Source: Hyparrhenia diplandra (taxonomy: Eukaryota > Streptophyta > Magnoliopsida > Poales > Poaceae). Taken from it: DNA of 64,000 bases. Below are positions 11,573-23,103 of the stretch, one piece after another (within the stretch, counting starts at the first letter, position 1; each line of letters begins with the position of its first letter). A program made the translations under genes and the position numbers. The stretch lies in NCBI GenBank assembly GCA_015847255.1, contig JADLZK010007788.1, positions 81,739 through 145,738 on the forward strand. Direction: 5' to 3'. The notes below the pieces were generated by a model. That model saw nothing but the letters and a program-made list of their open reading frames with translations. It was not told the DNA's origin and did not search any database.

Positions 11573-12805
11573 CATGTCAAAAAATAAAAATCATTAAGTA
11601 ATGAGTTGTTGGGCTTTCCCTGGCAAGGGTAGCCCTTCCAAAAAATTGCCCCGAAGGGCAATAAGATGTATGGAAATAGTTTTCAACCAGCAAATGAACG
11701 CGCCTCGGTATTACTTCATTGGGACGCCATTGCCCCAAGCGCAAGGTCGAGTTGCTCCGCTCGCCCGCAGCCTCGTTTTATTTTTTCACCTCTCGTTTCG
11801 TAAATTGGCAATCCAAGCGATGTGGTATTTAGACCAGACGAGGCATCCAATCAGGCAGGCACCGTCGTCATGTCCGCCACCGTATCTAAACTCACGTCAA
11901 ATCCTCAGGCCAGCCCGTTTACTAGCTACATATTTCAGCCCATGGGCCGTGCACAGGTTCTTCCTTGCTTCACCCTGATATTAGCGTCGGCTGATGTATG
12001 TGCGTCTGTATTCTAATGTGTAGTTCTAAAAAAGACAAAAAATAGCGTCCACTGATTACATTGCTACCTGAAAGAAAAAGACAATACAATTTGCAGCACG
12101 AAACAACAATTTATATGCCTTTTTTGTTTTTAATTTAATTTTTAAGAACGATAATAATGAAAACGAACTCAACATGCCAAGCATAACTTTAGCCAACTAA
12201 AGCATAATCTTGGAGATTCAAAACATCATATGTTTGACCAAATTCGTATAATAAAATAGTAATATTTAATATACCAACTAAGTATCGTTACATTCTTTAT
12301 TAGTTATATTTTTGTAGTATAATTATTTGATGTCATAAATCTTTTGTATTTCTCCTCGTATAATTTTTGGTCAAACTTAAGATATTTTTACTAACTAATA
12401 TTTTTAGAATAACTTATAATTTAAAATGGAGGGAGTAGTCGTTTCTGCAACTTGGCAACTTCAACCCGGACCGTATCATAGACAGCTGATTCGGAAAAAA
12501 ATAGGCAACTGATTTGGAAAAAAAAAATATCAGGGTTTCCAACCAAATTGCGCCATGTGAAAAAGATTACAAACTACCACGGTGGTGCCGCAAGGCGTTT
12601 AGCATGCGGAGTATTTGTTTTTCCTCTGATTCGGCCTGAAGATGAAAAAGTGTAGCCGTGGCTATTGCAAATTTCATCCGATACTTATACCTCACGCACA
12701 ACTACAACTATCAGGGTTCACTAATCTGATTTTTTTTTTTTTAGATGAGTGAGTTCAAGACGTCGACACGAGAGACGATCCTGGAGAGTAGTATGTTTTC
12801 GCGGT
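11573..12805. other. Intergenic, with a Stowaway-type right terminus near 12435
   Basis: No gene is evident. A Stowaway-type end (AATTTAAAATGGAGGGAG then TA at 12436-12437) closes an AT-rich stretch starting near 12230, but its matching left end is missing, so it looks truncated. The rest is AT-rich upstream DNA of the carboxylesterase. Confidence 0.4.
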
Positions 12806-12811
12806 TATAAA
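12806..12811 (+). promoter_or_regulatory. TATA box of the carboxylesterase gene
   Basis: A TATAAA hexamer lies 118 bp upstream of the chosen ATG at 12929, a normal spacing for a plant core promoter with a short leader. It is the best TATA match in the upstream 200 bases. Assignment is by position only. Confidence 0.5.
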
Positions 12812-12928
12812 CATCTCTCAAATCAAATTTTCAATGATTAAATCGCGACAAGGACTCGTGAGCGCCGCTGCCCTTATCATCAGCGCCAGCGAACTGCCAG
12901 CCAGAGAAACCGAGGGACAGGGAGATCG

Positions 12929-13969
12929 ATGGCCGCGCCTGACCCGCCGCCGCGGCCAGGGGAAGCCCCCCGCTGCCGTGGCGCGCGCGGCTGCTTGTGA
13001 GCGCCGCCTCCACGCTGCACGCCGCCTCGCTCCGCCGCGACGGCACCGTCAACCGCTTCCTGCTCTCCCTGTTCGACCGCACCGCGGCACCCACCCCGAC
13101 GGCCCCCGTTGGCGGCGTGGCATCCACGGACCACGCCGTCACCGACCACCTGCGCGCCCGGCTCTTCGTCCCGGAGATCGCCGGCGGCAAAGAGCTCCCG
13201 GTGGTTGTGTACTTCCACGGCGGCGGCTTCGTCTTCCACTCCGCGGCGTCGGCGCAGTTCGACGAGCTGTGCCGCCGCCTGGCGTCCGCCATCCCAGCCG
13301 TCATCGTCTCCGTCGACTACCGCCTCGCGCCCGAGCACCGCTTCCCGGCGCAGTACGACGACGGCGAGGCGGCCCTCCGGTGGGTCCTCGCCGGCGCCGG
13401 CGGCGCGCTGCCGTCTCCATCTTCTCCCGCCGCCGTCTTCGTGGTCGGGGACAGCGCCGGCGGAAACATCGCCCACCACGTCGCCGCGCGCCTCCCCGAT
13501 GCCGTCGCGGGCCTGGTCACCGTGCAGCCCTTCTTCGGCGGCGAGGTGCCGACGGAGTCGGAGCTGCGGCTCCGCAACGCCCCGTTCGGAGGCCCCGAGC
13601 GGCTGGCGTGGCTGTGGCGCGCGTTCCTGCCCCCGGCGCCACGCGCGGGACCACGAGGCCGCCAACGTGCCCGCCGCGATCATGCGCGACGCCGGCGCGG
13701 GCGAGCACCGGTGGCGGACGTTCCCGCCCACGCTGGTCTGCGTCGGCGGGTGGGACGTGCACCAGGACAGGCAGAGGGCGTACGCCGACGCGCTCCGCGC
13801 CGCGGGCGCCGAGGAGGTCACCGTGGCGGAGTACCCGGACGCCATCCACGCGTTCTACATCTTGGACGACCTCCCGGACAGCAAGAAGTTTGTGGGCGAC
13901 GTCGCGGAGTTCGTGAACCGGCACGCACGGCAGCGGAAGAAACGCGCGACAGAGCATGCGGAAGACTAG
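12929..13969 (+). CDS. Plant carboxylesterase, GID1/CXE-like alpha/beta hydrolase
   Basis: A soluble serine esterase of the hormone-sensitive-lipase-like plant CXE family, which hydrolyses small carboxylic esters; the natural substrate is not readable from sequence. Visible are the oxyanion-hole motif HGGGF, the nucleophile elbow GDSAGGN, the acid region GGWDVHQD and the histidine in DAIHAFYIL. DYRLAPEH is also typical. No signal peptide is seen. The start MAAPDPPPRPG fits the family. Two frame breaks occur. One is at G4 12959-12962, after which PPLPWRARLLVSAAS is one frame over. The other is in the GC tract 13631-13650, after AFLPP; the ending RDHEAANVPAA to the stop lies in another frame. 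One added G, then two more, gives about 347 residues, the family's usual length. All catalytic residues are kept, so a base-calling artefact is more likely than a pseudogene, though decay cannot be excluded. Confidence 0.85.
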
Positions 13970-14917
13970 TGCCATCTGTTTGCAAGAATGGCGAGAAATC
14001 GTAGGACTGAACGAAACTTCCATGGTGGAAAATGGAGGCAGAACTGATAGACTGAAGATGAACTGCAATGGTTCATCAGTTCTCGGTCATAACTACTCCT
14101 AGTGGTTTGGATTGGTTGTCAGCTCACTCAACTGTGTAGGCTCCAAAACTTCCCAGAACCAATCAATGATGGATTGATTTGATGGATCCTGTTCTATTAG
14201 TGCCGTCTACGGCATTTTCAGTGTCATTTACATTCACACTGCCCCTTGGTTGTTTATGAAAGCCATTTCTGACAGTGGCTTTTGGTTCGTTGATCAGAGC
14301 TTCAGGTGATGGCTGTGTGTGCTGTCCGCATATTATCCCTTTGTAATAGTCGTGGATTGATGTATCCTCATCAGAATATCTGAAGCCGAGAGGAGTTTCC
14401 ACTTTGATTTTTTTTATTTCCAGTCCTTTTTCGTAAGATATACAAGAAAAGAAAAGGAATTGTGCGGTTTTGAACTTCGGATGAGAGTCCCTCAAACACC
14501 CAAATGGACCTTGCGGTCACACTGTGGTGTAAATCAAAAGAGGCCCACCAGAAGGGAGGGTCCACAACTCGCAGAAGGGCTCCAATGGGCCGTGTGCAAC
14601 TGGCCGAACAACTGTGCTCTGCCTCTGCACGTGCTCCCCTGCTCGTAAGGCCCAGCCGTGCGCTGCGTTTACTTTTTGCCGGGCCGGGACAGTAGACTTG
14701 CAGTCGCAGGTGGGCTGGTCCGCGTTCGGCTGCCGAGGTTTCCACCAGAATGCTTGCTGACTTTGGTTGCCATTGTTGCCTTCCTACAAACCAAAATCAT
14801 GGCAGAGCAAATTTTTAGTCGTCAATCAATTTACTGGCAAAGAATTGACTCATCAATGTTTAATGTCGGAGTTTAGCAAATCTGTAGAAATTTATTAAAT
14901 TTGTGTAAGAGATAAAA
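13970..14917. other. Carboxylesterase 3' flank and intergenic
   Basis: Contains the probable 3' untranslated region of the esterase. A GC-richer stretch (14490-14760) follows, whose open frames have no recognisable product. Confidence 0.4.
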
Positions 14918-15540
14918 AACGTTTACTACGTTATGGACATACTCCCTCCGTCCCGCTATACTAGTCGTTTTAGGATCTAGCACAACTACCAATGACGATG
15001 GCTAAAGTCGTCGGCATACCCCTACTTTAGTTCCCACGCGTATTCTCTCTCTACTGCGCTGTTTTACGTTAGATTTGTCCACCGGAGGCGCCGGGAGCTC
15101 CACGCTGAGGGATGGAAGGATAAAGCCTCCTCCCACGACCTTTTTTTAGTTTCTTTATTCGTGTGATAGTGGGAGACAGGGAGGCAGAGAACGCATGGCT
15201 GATTAGATGGTGTACGTGATGTAGGGTGGGACTAAGGCTAAGAAGCTAGAACGACATGCTTTCGGGGGACAAATTTTGATTCCTAGAGCGACTAGTATTA
15301 TTACGGGGACGGAGGGAGTATGGCACTCGACCAAATACGGAGTATATGTCTACATGTTTTATCCTAACTTCAACAACCCTTCACTGTTCTTTAAAAAATA
15401 TACTCTCTCCGTAAAAATACGTTTACTAGTTACTACGTTATGGACATATGACACTCGACCAAATACGGAGTATATGTCTACATGTTTTATCTTGACTTCA
15501 ACAACCCTTCACTGTTCTTTAAAAAATACACTCTCTCCGT
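14918..15540. repeat. Short direct tandem duplication, left copy split by a MITE
   Basis: The sequence from ACGTTATGGACATA through CTTCACTGTTCTTTAAAAAA to the first bases of a Stowaway end occurs twice in direct orientation. The left copy lies at about 14918-14941 plus 15319-15413 and the right copy at about 15417-15540. In the left copy a 377-bp MITE interrupts the unit. The right copy is the uninterrupted site and shows that TA was the target. The left copy's last ten bases are the start of the next MITE, so one duplication breakpoint falls inside that element. Confidence 0.8.
14942..15318. mobile_element. Stowaway-type MITE, 377 bp, with empty site next door
   Basis: Terminal inverted repeats begin CTCCCTCCGTCCC and contain ACTAGTCG on both sides. 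TA flanks the unit at 14940-14941 and 15319-15320. The neighbouring tandem copy carries the same flanks joined directly (GGACATATGACACTCG near 15445), which fixes the boundaries. The interior is non-coding. At 377 bp it is a little long for Stowaway. Confidence 0.85.
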
Positions 15541-15682
15541 TTCAAAATTTAGTTCACTTTTTATCTTTTCTAGATCCATTTCTTTTGCTACTATATATCT
15601 AGACATAGTATATAACTAGATGTATAACCAAATCAATGTATCTAGAAAAGCTAAAGTGAACTACAATTTAAAACGGAGAGAG
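15531..15682. mobile_element. Stowaway-type MITE, 152 bp
   Basis: Inverted ends CTCTCTCCGTTTCAAAATTT and AAATTTAAAACGGAGAG pair over most of the element, so it can fold into one long hairpin; TAGTTCACT and AGTGAACTA continue the pairing. TA follows the right end. Non-coding. Confidence 0.75.
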
Positions 15683-15684
15683 TA

Positions 15685-16431
15685 CAAGCATACAACACAC
15701 AGATAAATTCTATTTCTATGAGCATCTTTGAAATACCTGAGATCCTACTGAGGCTGTTGTAACCAACCGGCACTTTCGCTAACAATATTTGACTTCAACA
15801 AAGCCTCAGTTTTGGTTTGTTATATTTTTTAGTTGAGAACAAGCATTAGAAGCCAACACAGCATACCCTTTGTGACAAATCCGCATGATATAACAAAAAT
15901 ATCGTTTTGCCTATATATTTTAAGTAATTATATATTACTCTCTTCCAATAATTTGAGTTCGACCTATTAAAGTTTACAACGTGTTCATCGTTAATGCAAA
16001 AATCTAGATCTACAGCACATGTGACATGTTTTTTTAAGTTTTAACCCTCTAATTAGTATCATGTGTCTGACATTACAACTAACAGAGGGTTGCAATAGAC
16101 TTGCCTTAGTTTGTAATTGCATGACTCTACCACGTTACAAATTCATATCTTTGTCTTGTCATTCCAAATTACCAATATATAACATTGTTTATTTCCACTT
16201 TCATCCACATTTCATCACACTTCTACTTAGACCGCATAGGATTACTAGTGTCGTATAAGTAGATGGAAAGCCACATGTTTTTTTTTTAATATTTTTTCCA
16301 CCCAAGCCTCACGTTGCAATTGATATATCTACACATGTCACCCAAAATCATTGTAAAATTCCTCAGTAGGATCAGATGTTCCATATGACCTTCCTTTTTT
16401 ACCCCTAAGGGCATATGCCCCTCATGTGACA
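15685..16431. other. Intergenic, no gene seen
   Basis: AT-rich, with short homopolymers. No frame of protein-like composition and no repeat with clear ends. Confidence 0.45.
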
Positions 16432-16433
16432 TA

Positions 16434-16717
16434 CTCCCTCTATCCAAAAAAAAAAAAAAAAAAGGTCGTTCTAGAGTTCAAAATTTGTCCCGTAAAGAAA
16501 GTCGTTGTAGAGTGCACCAGCTATGCCTAGCTACTGTCGTACTCTCTGTCAGCAAGAATCAGAAGCACCAAAACCTGAAGATTGTGTGTATCCGTTCATC
16601 TGCACAATAGTTAATAAAGGTTTTTTGTTTGCAAACATAGGGGTAATGCAGACAATGGCTCGTTTCCTTGGTACTCGTACCAAGTCGTAGAACGACTTTA
16701 TTTTTGGGATGGAGGAG
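16434..16717. mobile_element. Stowaway-type MITE, 284 bp
   Basis: The left end CTCCCTCTATCC plus GTCGTTCTAGAG is inverted at the right end as CGTAGAACGACT and GGATGGAGGAG. TA flanks both sides (16432-16433, 16718-16719). A run of 19 A lies just inside the left end. Non-coding. Confidence 0.75.
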
Positions 16718-16719
16718 TA

Positions 16720-17373
16720 TGGTCTTAAGGAAAAAACAATATGTATAGAGTTATATTGAGGTAAGCTAAATTGGAGTAGTTCTTTATCGAGCACCATCAG
16801 GTAGAAGATATCAAGAGATGACACGCGTGCAAGGTTGATCTGGTTGAGGCTATCGTGGATGAACACCAACACGACCAGCTTGGCACACATGCAAATGTAG
16901 CCAGCTGAGGACATGCACATCCACAGGTAATAGAAACAGTTATAACACACACAGTGATGACCCAGTGGGCTGGGGGCCATGGCCCCCTAATATAGCAATA
17001 TTTTTCTTATATTAACAGGGAGGTATAAAATGCCTATTTATATCGCTCGGCCTGGCATGACCCACTAGCGTAGTTTCAAACTAGGTTTCGTGCTTGGCCG
17101 ACTACCCAGATGACCTACCGGGAGGTTTGGGACGTCATGTTGGGCTAGGCTAAAAAGCATGCCATAGCTAACTGGTTGGGCCAACCCAAGGACTAGAGAA
17201 TGCCAAGAGACAGAGGGGAAAGCGGCTGAGGCCAGGTCCGACCACTCAAAGTTGTTTGTCGTGTTCATTGCCGCGGTGCTCAATTGGTTGAGATCGGCGT
17301 GGGGTGCATGGAGGAGGCCGGCTACGCGGGCATGGAGGAGAAGAAACAAAATATGATTTTTTTTCTCGAATAA
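16720..17373. other. Intergenic, no gene supported
   Basis: Mixed composition. Two minus-strand frames (16549-16980 and 17065-17391) are open but show no family I know, and the first overlaps the MITE. I do not call them genes. Confidence 0.4.
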
Positions 17374-17951
17374 TCGATGGAGGGGGAGCACAACATATAG
17401 GATGGGGCAGTCCTCACCTATCAGGCTAGTCTTTTGGGTTGAGTTAGGCCCAAGCCTTTATATGTGTTACTCCGTTGGACCTGGGTGCTAGGCCCGTTTT
17501 GCTTGTGATACAACGAGCTGGACCGTTTTCCGCTGCGCACCTCATAACAAGTGGTATCAGAGCCGAAGGTCGGAAAACCTGTGAAAACATCTCCAGGTCA
17601 CATGTTGACGGGGGAGCCCGTGTCTCTAAAGGGTCACGAAAAGCCTTGTGACTGAGAATTAATACTCGGGGCCTGTAAAAAATCTTCTATGAGATCACAT
17701 GGGTTGTCATGTGATGGAAGAGTTGGGTCCAATGTGTGACGGGGGAGATTGTTGGGTTTAGTCCCACATCGGTAGTCGATGGAGGGGGAGCACAACATAT
17801 AGGATGGGGCAGTCCTCACCTATCAGGCTAGTCTTTTGGGTTGAGTTAGGCCCAAGCCTTTATATGTGTTGCTCCGTTGGACCTGGGTGCTAGGCCCGTT
17901 TTGCTTGTGATACAACGAGCTGGGCCGTTTTCCGCTGCGCACCTCATAACA
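17374..17951 (+). mobile_element. Miniature LTR retrotransposon (TRIM), 5' LTR truncated
   Basis: Two direct long terminal repeats of the same sequence lie 200 bp apart. The right one is complete (17750-17951, TGTTGGG ... TAACA). The left one (17374-17549) lacks its first ~27 bases. Two bases after the left repeat is TGGTATCAGAGC (17552-17563), the primer-binding site complementary to initiator methionine tRNA. A purine tract GACGGGGGAGA stands directly before the right repeat. There is no gag or pol coding between them, which defines a TRIM; it must have been moved by another element's enzymes. The missing 5' end means no target duplication can be read. Confidence 0.85.
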
Positions 17952-20246
17952 TGCACTAGGGGGTAAATAGAGTTATACACTCAGTTCAGCCCTCCTAGCG
18001 GAAAGAGATAAATACGTTATTACTCACTAGCCAAACTACCTAGTCGTCACCGACGATCAGACGCGATGGCTTGCGCGGCGCGTTGACCACCTCGTCTCCT
18101 CTCTTACGAAGAGCTCTCGTTGCGCCTCCTTAGGTGAGGGGTTGGGGTCCTCGTGGAAGTTGTCGTTGGCCTCCTTTTTGCCGTCGTGGAGGGCTCCGTC
18201 CATCCACCGATGAACCTCAGATGTTACATCACCAACATTTCCTACCGCTTGGCGATCGAGACATGCGAGAGCGGTGGAGCGGTGATTCTCTTGTTGTGGT
18301 GCGGCAGCGTAGAATCGAGTGGCAGCAACAGGGATGGCGCCTTACGCATCGCCTTGCTAGCAAACCACATTATCCTCTTGCTAATGGAGTCGCCAGACTG
18401 CGGTGAGGCGGTTACGTCTATGCCAATTGGTGTGGCTCGTGGCGACAGGCTAAGCATCCGAGAGAGGCGGCGTACTTGGCTCCATCTTAGTTCTTAGTGT
18501 TCTATTTTAGTTCTTGTTTGGATTTTATCGGATTCACCTAAATCTATGTGAAGTTCAAATTTTACTCCAATCCACCCGACATATACGGATGATATAAATC
18601 CAACTATATCCCAACAAAGCTTTAGTGTTACCTTCATTCCAGAGTTGGCACGTCACCAATGCCATCGAGATGTCAAAATCCTTGTGCTTCGCATTTGGCA
18701 ACCGGCGTCGCAGAGCCGCGAACATGGTAGTTTCATAGAGGCGCTTGGGCCGGTGTCGATGAAGCCCGGAGAAAAGAGGATCTCCCGCCAATATTTGTGC
18801 CGAGAAACAACACTAGAACTGGATGTGAGCATCAGCTTCAAGCGCCTAATCACAAAGCTGAGCGGGCACGGGCACCAGTTACAACTTCCACCCGCGTGCT
18901 CTTCCACCCACCAACCACCGGTGTGAGCGGTGAATGACGAGAGTGGAACCATGCTATGCCGGGACCAAGGGCCACGTCCTGAAACTGAAGTCCGGCCGGC
19001 CGTCACTGTGACCTGACCACTGACCATCCAATCCATTCATTCGGGACCGTGCACCGTGGTCCAGGCAATTGCAGTGTGCAATTGCAAGGCAGAAGCAGAA
19101 CATGCCATGCCAATCCTTCACTTCATGATGACATTGCCGTGCACCAGACACTGTAGCACGAGACATCCATTCCATTCAATCAACACCAGAAAAGAGTGCA
19201 GCATCCGTTCAACAGCGCAAAAAGCCCCTTTCCTCCTGAGCTCAATATAGCAAGCTAGCTACTCATCCATCTGGCTAGATACTGCTGCTGCTACCATGGG
19301 CGGATGGACCGTCTCCCATCATTACCATTGCCAAGAATGAAAAGGCGAGACATGGCCCGGCACAATCTGAAGCTGCTTCTTCGGCTTTCCATGGGCAGCC
19401 CCAGCTCTACACTCCCCCAAAGTCCAAAGGAAGGAGACGACGGAAGTTCCCACGAAGCCACCTGCTCGCCTCGCCCCATTTCCAAGCCTGTCGCCGACGC
19501 TTTCCGCCGGCGCCTGCCAGCCAGCCTGGGAGTTTCGGTGACTGAATGATAGAGCACGCACGCCTGATCAGAGCTCATTCTCTTCACTGATTGATTGGCC
19601 GGTCCGTCCTGGTCGATTGGACGGACATGATCCACCGGACAGAGAAATCTCACCAAACTCTCAGGAATCTTGTTTCGCTGTGAGCCTGTGACCGAAAGGC
19701 TTCCAGTTCCGTTCGTCGCTGTGGCACGAGCCGTCACTCGTCACTTCGGCAGTTCATTCAGCTCTGTTCTTTTTGCTTCAAAAATGGTGCTCCATTCCAA
19801 CTGAGAACCAAGGGGCCAGCCTGGACGCTTGAGGATTGTGCAAGAATATTTTTTGTTCAGAAGAAGAAGAAGACCCTTACTAGGCCACTTTTAGCATCCC
19901 ATGATCATGCCACGTTCAAGTTTGACTTTCCAAGAGCACTCAAGGTGTTCCATGCTTTCATCTAAATATACTACTAAGTACTGTATGTATTCTCATTATA
20001 CTTCATCACAGACACACACCATGAGCATCGCAGCTCAACTGTTCACATGCACAACTCAACTCCCTAAATAATTAAACAAAATCCACAGGCATAAACAAGA
20101 ACAAGACGACACAGTGAAAAAGAAAAAAAAAAGAGTTTTTCTCTCCCTCCGGCAAGGCAGCACGGCGGCACTGGCCATGGTAGTGTGTGACCAGACCACA
20201 CACTGATTGCTCTGTCTCTCCATCATCCGTCCACGGGCGATCGCCA
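17952..20246. other. Intergenic, no gene supported
   Basis: A GC-richer patch (18060-18500) and a second one (18640-19030) have open frames on both strands without recognisable motifs. From 19990 on the DNA lies downstream of the HIPP stop codon (minus strand) and probably holds its 3' untranslated region. Confidence 0.4.
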
Positions 20247-22432
20247 TCACATGACGCTGCACCCGGCATTGGGGTCCTCGCAGCAGTGCTGCTGCTGAGG
20301 GTAGTACGGCTGCCGAGCGCCGCCGCCACCGCCGCCGTAGTACCACCCCTGGTTGTCGTACACCGGCACGCCATAGTACCCACCAGGCGCCGCCGGCTTG
20401 CCGCACCGGCAGTAGCCGTTGTACCCGCCGCAGCCGCAGCCGTATCCGTAGCCGCCGCCGACGCCACCGCCGTAGTAGGACGGCGGCGCCTCGTAGCCAT
20501 AGCCAGAGACGGACCCGGCGGGCGCAGGCCAGATGGACGGCACGGCCACGCCCTGCGCGGCGCCTGGCGCCATCATCGGCGGCGGCGCGATCGGCTCGCC
20601 GCGCGGCGGCTCGGGCCCGGCCTTGGCCGCCATCATCTTCTCCAGGAGCGGGCCAAGGTCGGCCTTGGTCATGGCCTTGCCGGGCTTCGCGTCCCCACGC
20701 CGCCGTCGAGGTCGAACCTCACCTTCTTGGCCTCCGCCTTCCCATCCTTGTTGCCTTTCTCCGCCTTGTCTGGCTTGGCATCCTGCTTGTCACCCTTGCC
20801 ACCCTCCTTCTTCTCGGCCTTCTCCTCCTTCTTCTCCGCCTTAGCGCCCTCCTTCTCAGCCTTACCACCGCCCTCCTTGGCCTTACCGGCGCCCTTCTCG
20901 CCCGCCGGTTTGCCAGCGTCCTTGGCCTTATCGCCGCCGCCGTCCTTGGCCTTGCCGCCGGCGCCCTTGACGTCCATCTCCTTGATGACCCGGCCGGCCT
21001 TGCAGCAGAGCTTGTTGCTGACCATCTCAGCGTCGAACGGCCCGGAGATCGTCACGGTATTGCTCTTCTCATCAAACGAGATCGTCTTGATGTTCATCTT
21101 GTCTGCGCAAACCCAAAAATCAGTCAGAAATCAATCAGCCATGCTGATTCATGCCCCTGCAGCCAGCCAGCCAGTCAATCATCAGCACATAACAGTACGT
21201 TCATAATTAATTACAGTATAATTATAGTAATTAATAAAAACACAAAACAGTTGTTAACAGCAGCTGACAGGTGAGCCAGCCCAACAACTGCCGCTCATGC
21301 AGCCATGTGACATCGGGACCACATGTGGCGAGGTAACCAGGCAGTGTGTGTGACAACTTTATGAACCGCAGACGCGTCTCTGCATTCGTGAATGAATGAA
21401 TGAATGAATGGTGTATTACCTTGGATCTTGCAGAGGACTTTTCTGATCTTCTTGTAGCATCTCTCGCATTCAAGGTCAACCTTGAGGACGATCGTGGAGA
21501 TCTGCAGCAGAGAGATCTCCAAAGGATTAAATGATGAAAATAAATGCAGTACTATTATCCGACTGTGTACAAACAATAAGTACTCTGATTAAATTGACAG
21601 TTTTTTTAGACAGTGCATTCCTAGCGAACTCGTTGAAACCGGAAAGGAAAAACCATGTCTAGATGGACATGAACTGGACCAGAAGAAAAAAAAGGCAGGG
21701 AAAAAAAGACGGCTGTGACTTAATGAATCAATCCTATGTTTGAAAAGCGAGCGATTGCGATACAAATGCGTAAAACGACAGTAGCCAAGGTTGAAAAAAA
21801 TGGAAGCTTTTCTGAAAAGACTCTCTGTGGAAAACCGAAAACCAGACAAATGGACAAACTAGACGTCAGCCTTCATCATCATCTAATGGAAGCAGTTGGG
21901 GGAAAGGCAATTGGATTCACCCAGGGAGCATTTGCTTGCTCTGTACTTCACTCGCCATACGGCCATACCCTCCCTATGCCTTGTGGTTGAGTGTTTCACA
22001 CTTTAAGGCTACTTATACTATATCTGTGTTTGGACTAAAAATGGCGTGCATCAATTCACCAACCCTCCAATAAGCTTTTTCTAGTGTCCCTATCAAACAT
22101 ACGTAACTCTGGTGTGTATGCCCTGAATTTCTGAACACCTTTTCTCGTATGCTATCAGCAAAAGAATGGCCATTTCTTTTCTCCTGGACTCTGTCCCTGC
22201 TGAACTCCTAACCGAAAACCCAATGGCCTCTAATCTGAAAACATCAAATTCTCAGGAGAAATGGAAAGAAAAGAGTGGAGAGAAACACAGCACAGAGAGA
22301 TCGACGGTACGGACGCCATTGAACTGAACCACCAGGACAGAGTCGCGCAATTTCAGTACCTCTCCCCAGTAACAAAACAACAGGTAAAGAAGCATCATCG
22401 GCGCTCGTGTTGTTACATACCTTGTCCGCCAT
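20247..22432 (-). CDS. Heavy-metal-associated isoprenylated plant protein (HIPP)
   Basis: Three exons on the minus strand: 22421-22432 (MADK), 21420-21501 and 20247-21102, with GT-AG introns and matching phases (12 + 82 + 857 nt after repair, about 316 residues). The N-terminus is an HMA fold with the metal-binding pair in LECERCYKKIRKVLCKIQ (Cys-x-x-Cys). Next comes a Lys/Gly/Asp/Glu-rich low-complexity stretch, then a Gly/Tyr/Cys/Pro-rich segment. It ends CSVM, a CaaX box for farnesylation and hence membrane anchoring. The family binds metals and acts in metal homeostasis and stress; a rice member of related layout, Pi21, affects blast resistance. The frame is cut after KKVRFDLDGGVG at plus-strand C4 20693-20696; one more G restores GDAKPGKAMTKADLG. 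A (GAAT)n run lies in intron 2 close to its donor. Confidence 0.88.
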
Positions 22433-22867
22433 GGGAGTGGCGCTCGAATGAGTCGCCGATCCGTCACCGTACGTCCTGGTGCTGCCCTCGCCGGCCGGCT
22501 CCGGGATGGCCGCTGCCGCGGGAGTGTTGTGTGCGTGCGCGTTGGGGAAGGAGAGCGAAGGTTGTAGACGGAACGAAGGGTAGAGAGGAGGGGCGGTGGG
22601 GGGTGCGGCGCTTTAAAACTGGAATGGAGGAGAGCCTGAGCTGCGCACGCAGGCACGGAGTGCGTCCTCAGCACCAACCCCGGGCCACCGACGCGTGGGC
22701 CCCGGTCCGCGTGCCTCTTTGACCCATGTGGTGTGGCGACTGGCGAGGAGTTGCGTGGCGTTGCCATGGCAATGCCAGTCGGTGGGGCTCGGTTCCTTCC
22801 TCATGCTCTTCGTTGGGGCCTGGACGCCGGCATTGGGCACAGACACACGACTACCGACCACGACGCT

Positions 22868-22887
22868 GGGTCGGGTCGGGTCGGGTC
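22868..22887 (+). repeat. (GGGTC)n tract, G-quadruplex candidate
   Basis: Four GGG runs (22868-22870, 22873-22875, 22878-22880, 22883-22885) are separated by two-base TC loops, the classical G-quadruplex pattern. It lies about 440 bp upstream of the HIPP start. Whether it folds or regulates is not known. Confidence 0.6.
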
Positions 22888-23060
22888 GGTCCTCGCAGGA
22901 GGCAATCACACGGGGTACTAGCGCCATGCTGGCATCATCATCCAGAGACTAAAATAAGCAAAACATTTTGTGAAACGAAATGGCATGACACGCACATTTC
23001 ACCAAACATAATGTTTAAAAAAACGAATGAGTTGTATACATACAACTGAGAGCTGGCAGG

Positions 23061-23103
23061 GTAAGTAAGTAAGTAAGTAGTAATAATAAATAAATAAATA
23101 AAG
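23061..23103 (+). repeat. Compound microsatellite (GTAA)n then (AAAT)n
   Basis: Consecutive GTAA units change to TAA and then AAAT units. Simple-sequence repeat, no gene. Confidence 0.85.

Noticed and set aside
12834..13916. 360-codon and antisense 321-codon frames over the carboxylesterase
   Set aside because: Both are Arg/Pro/Ala-rich shadows of GC-rich coding; the esterase motifs lie in other frames.
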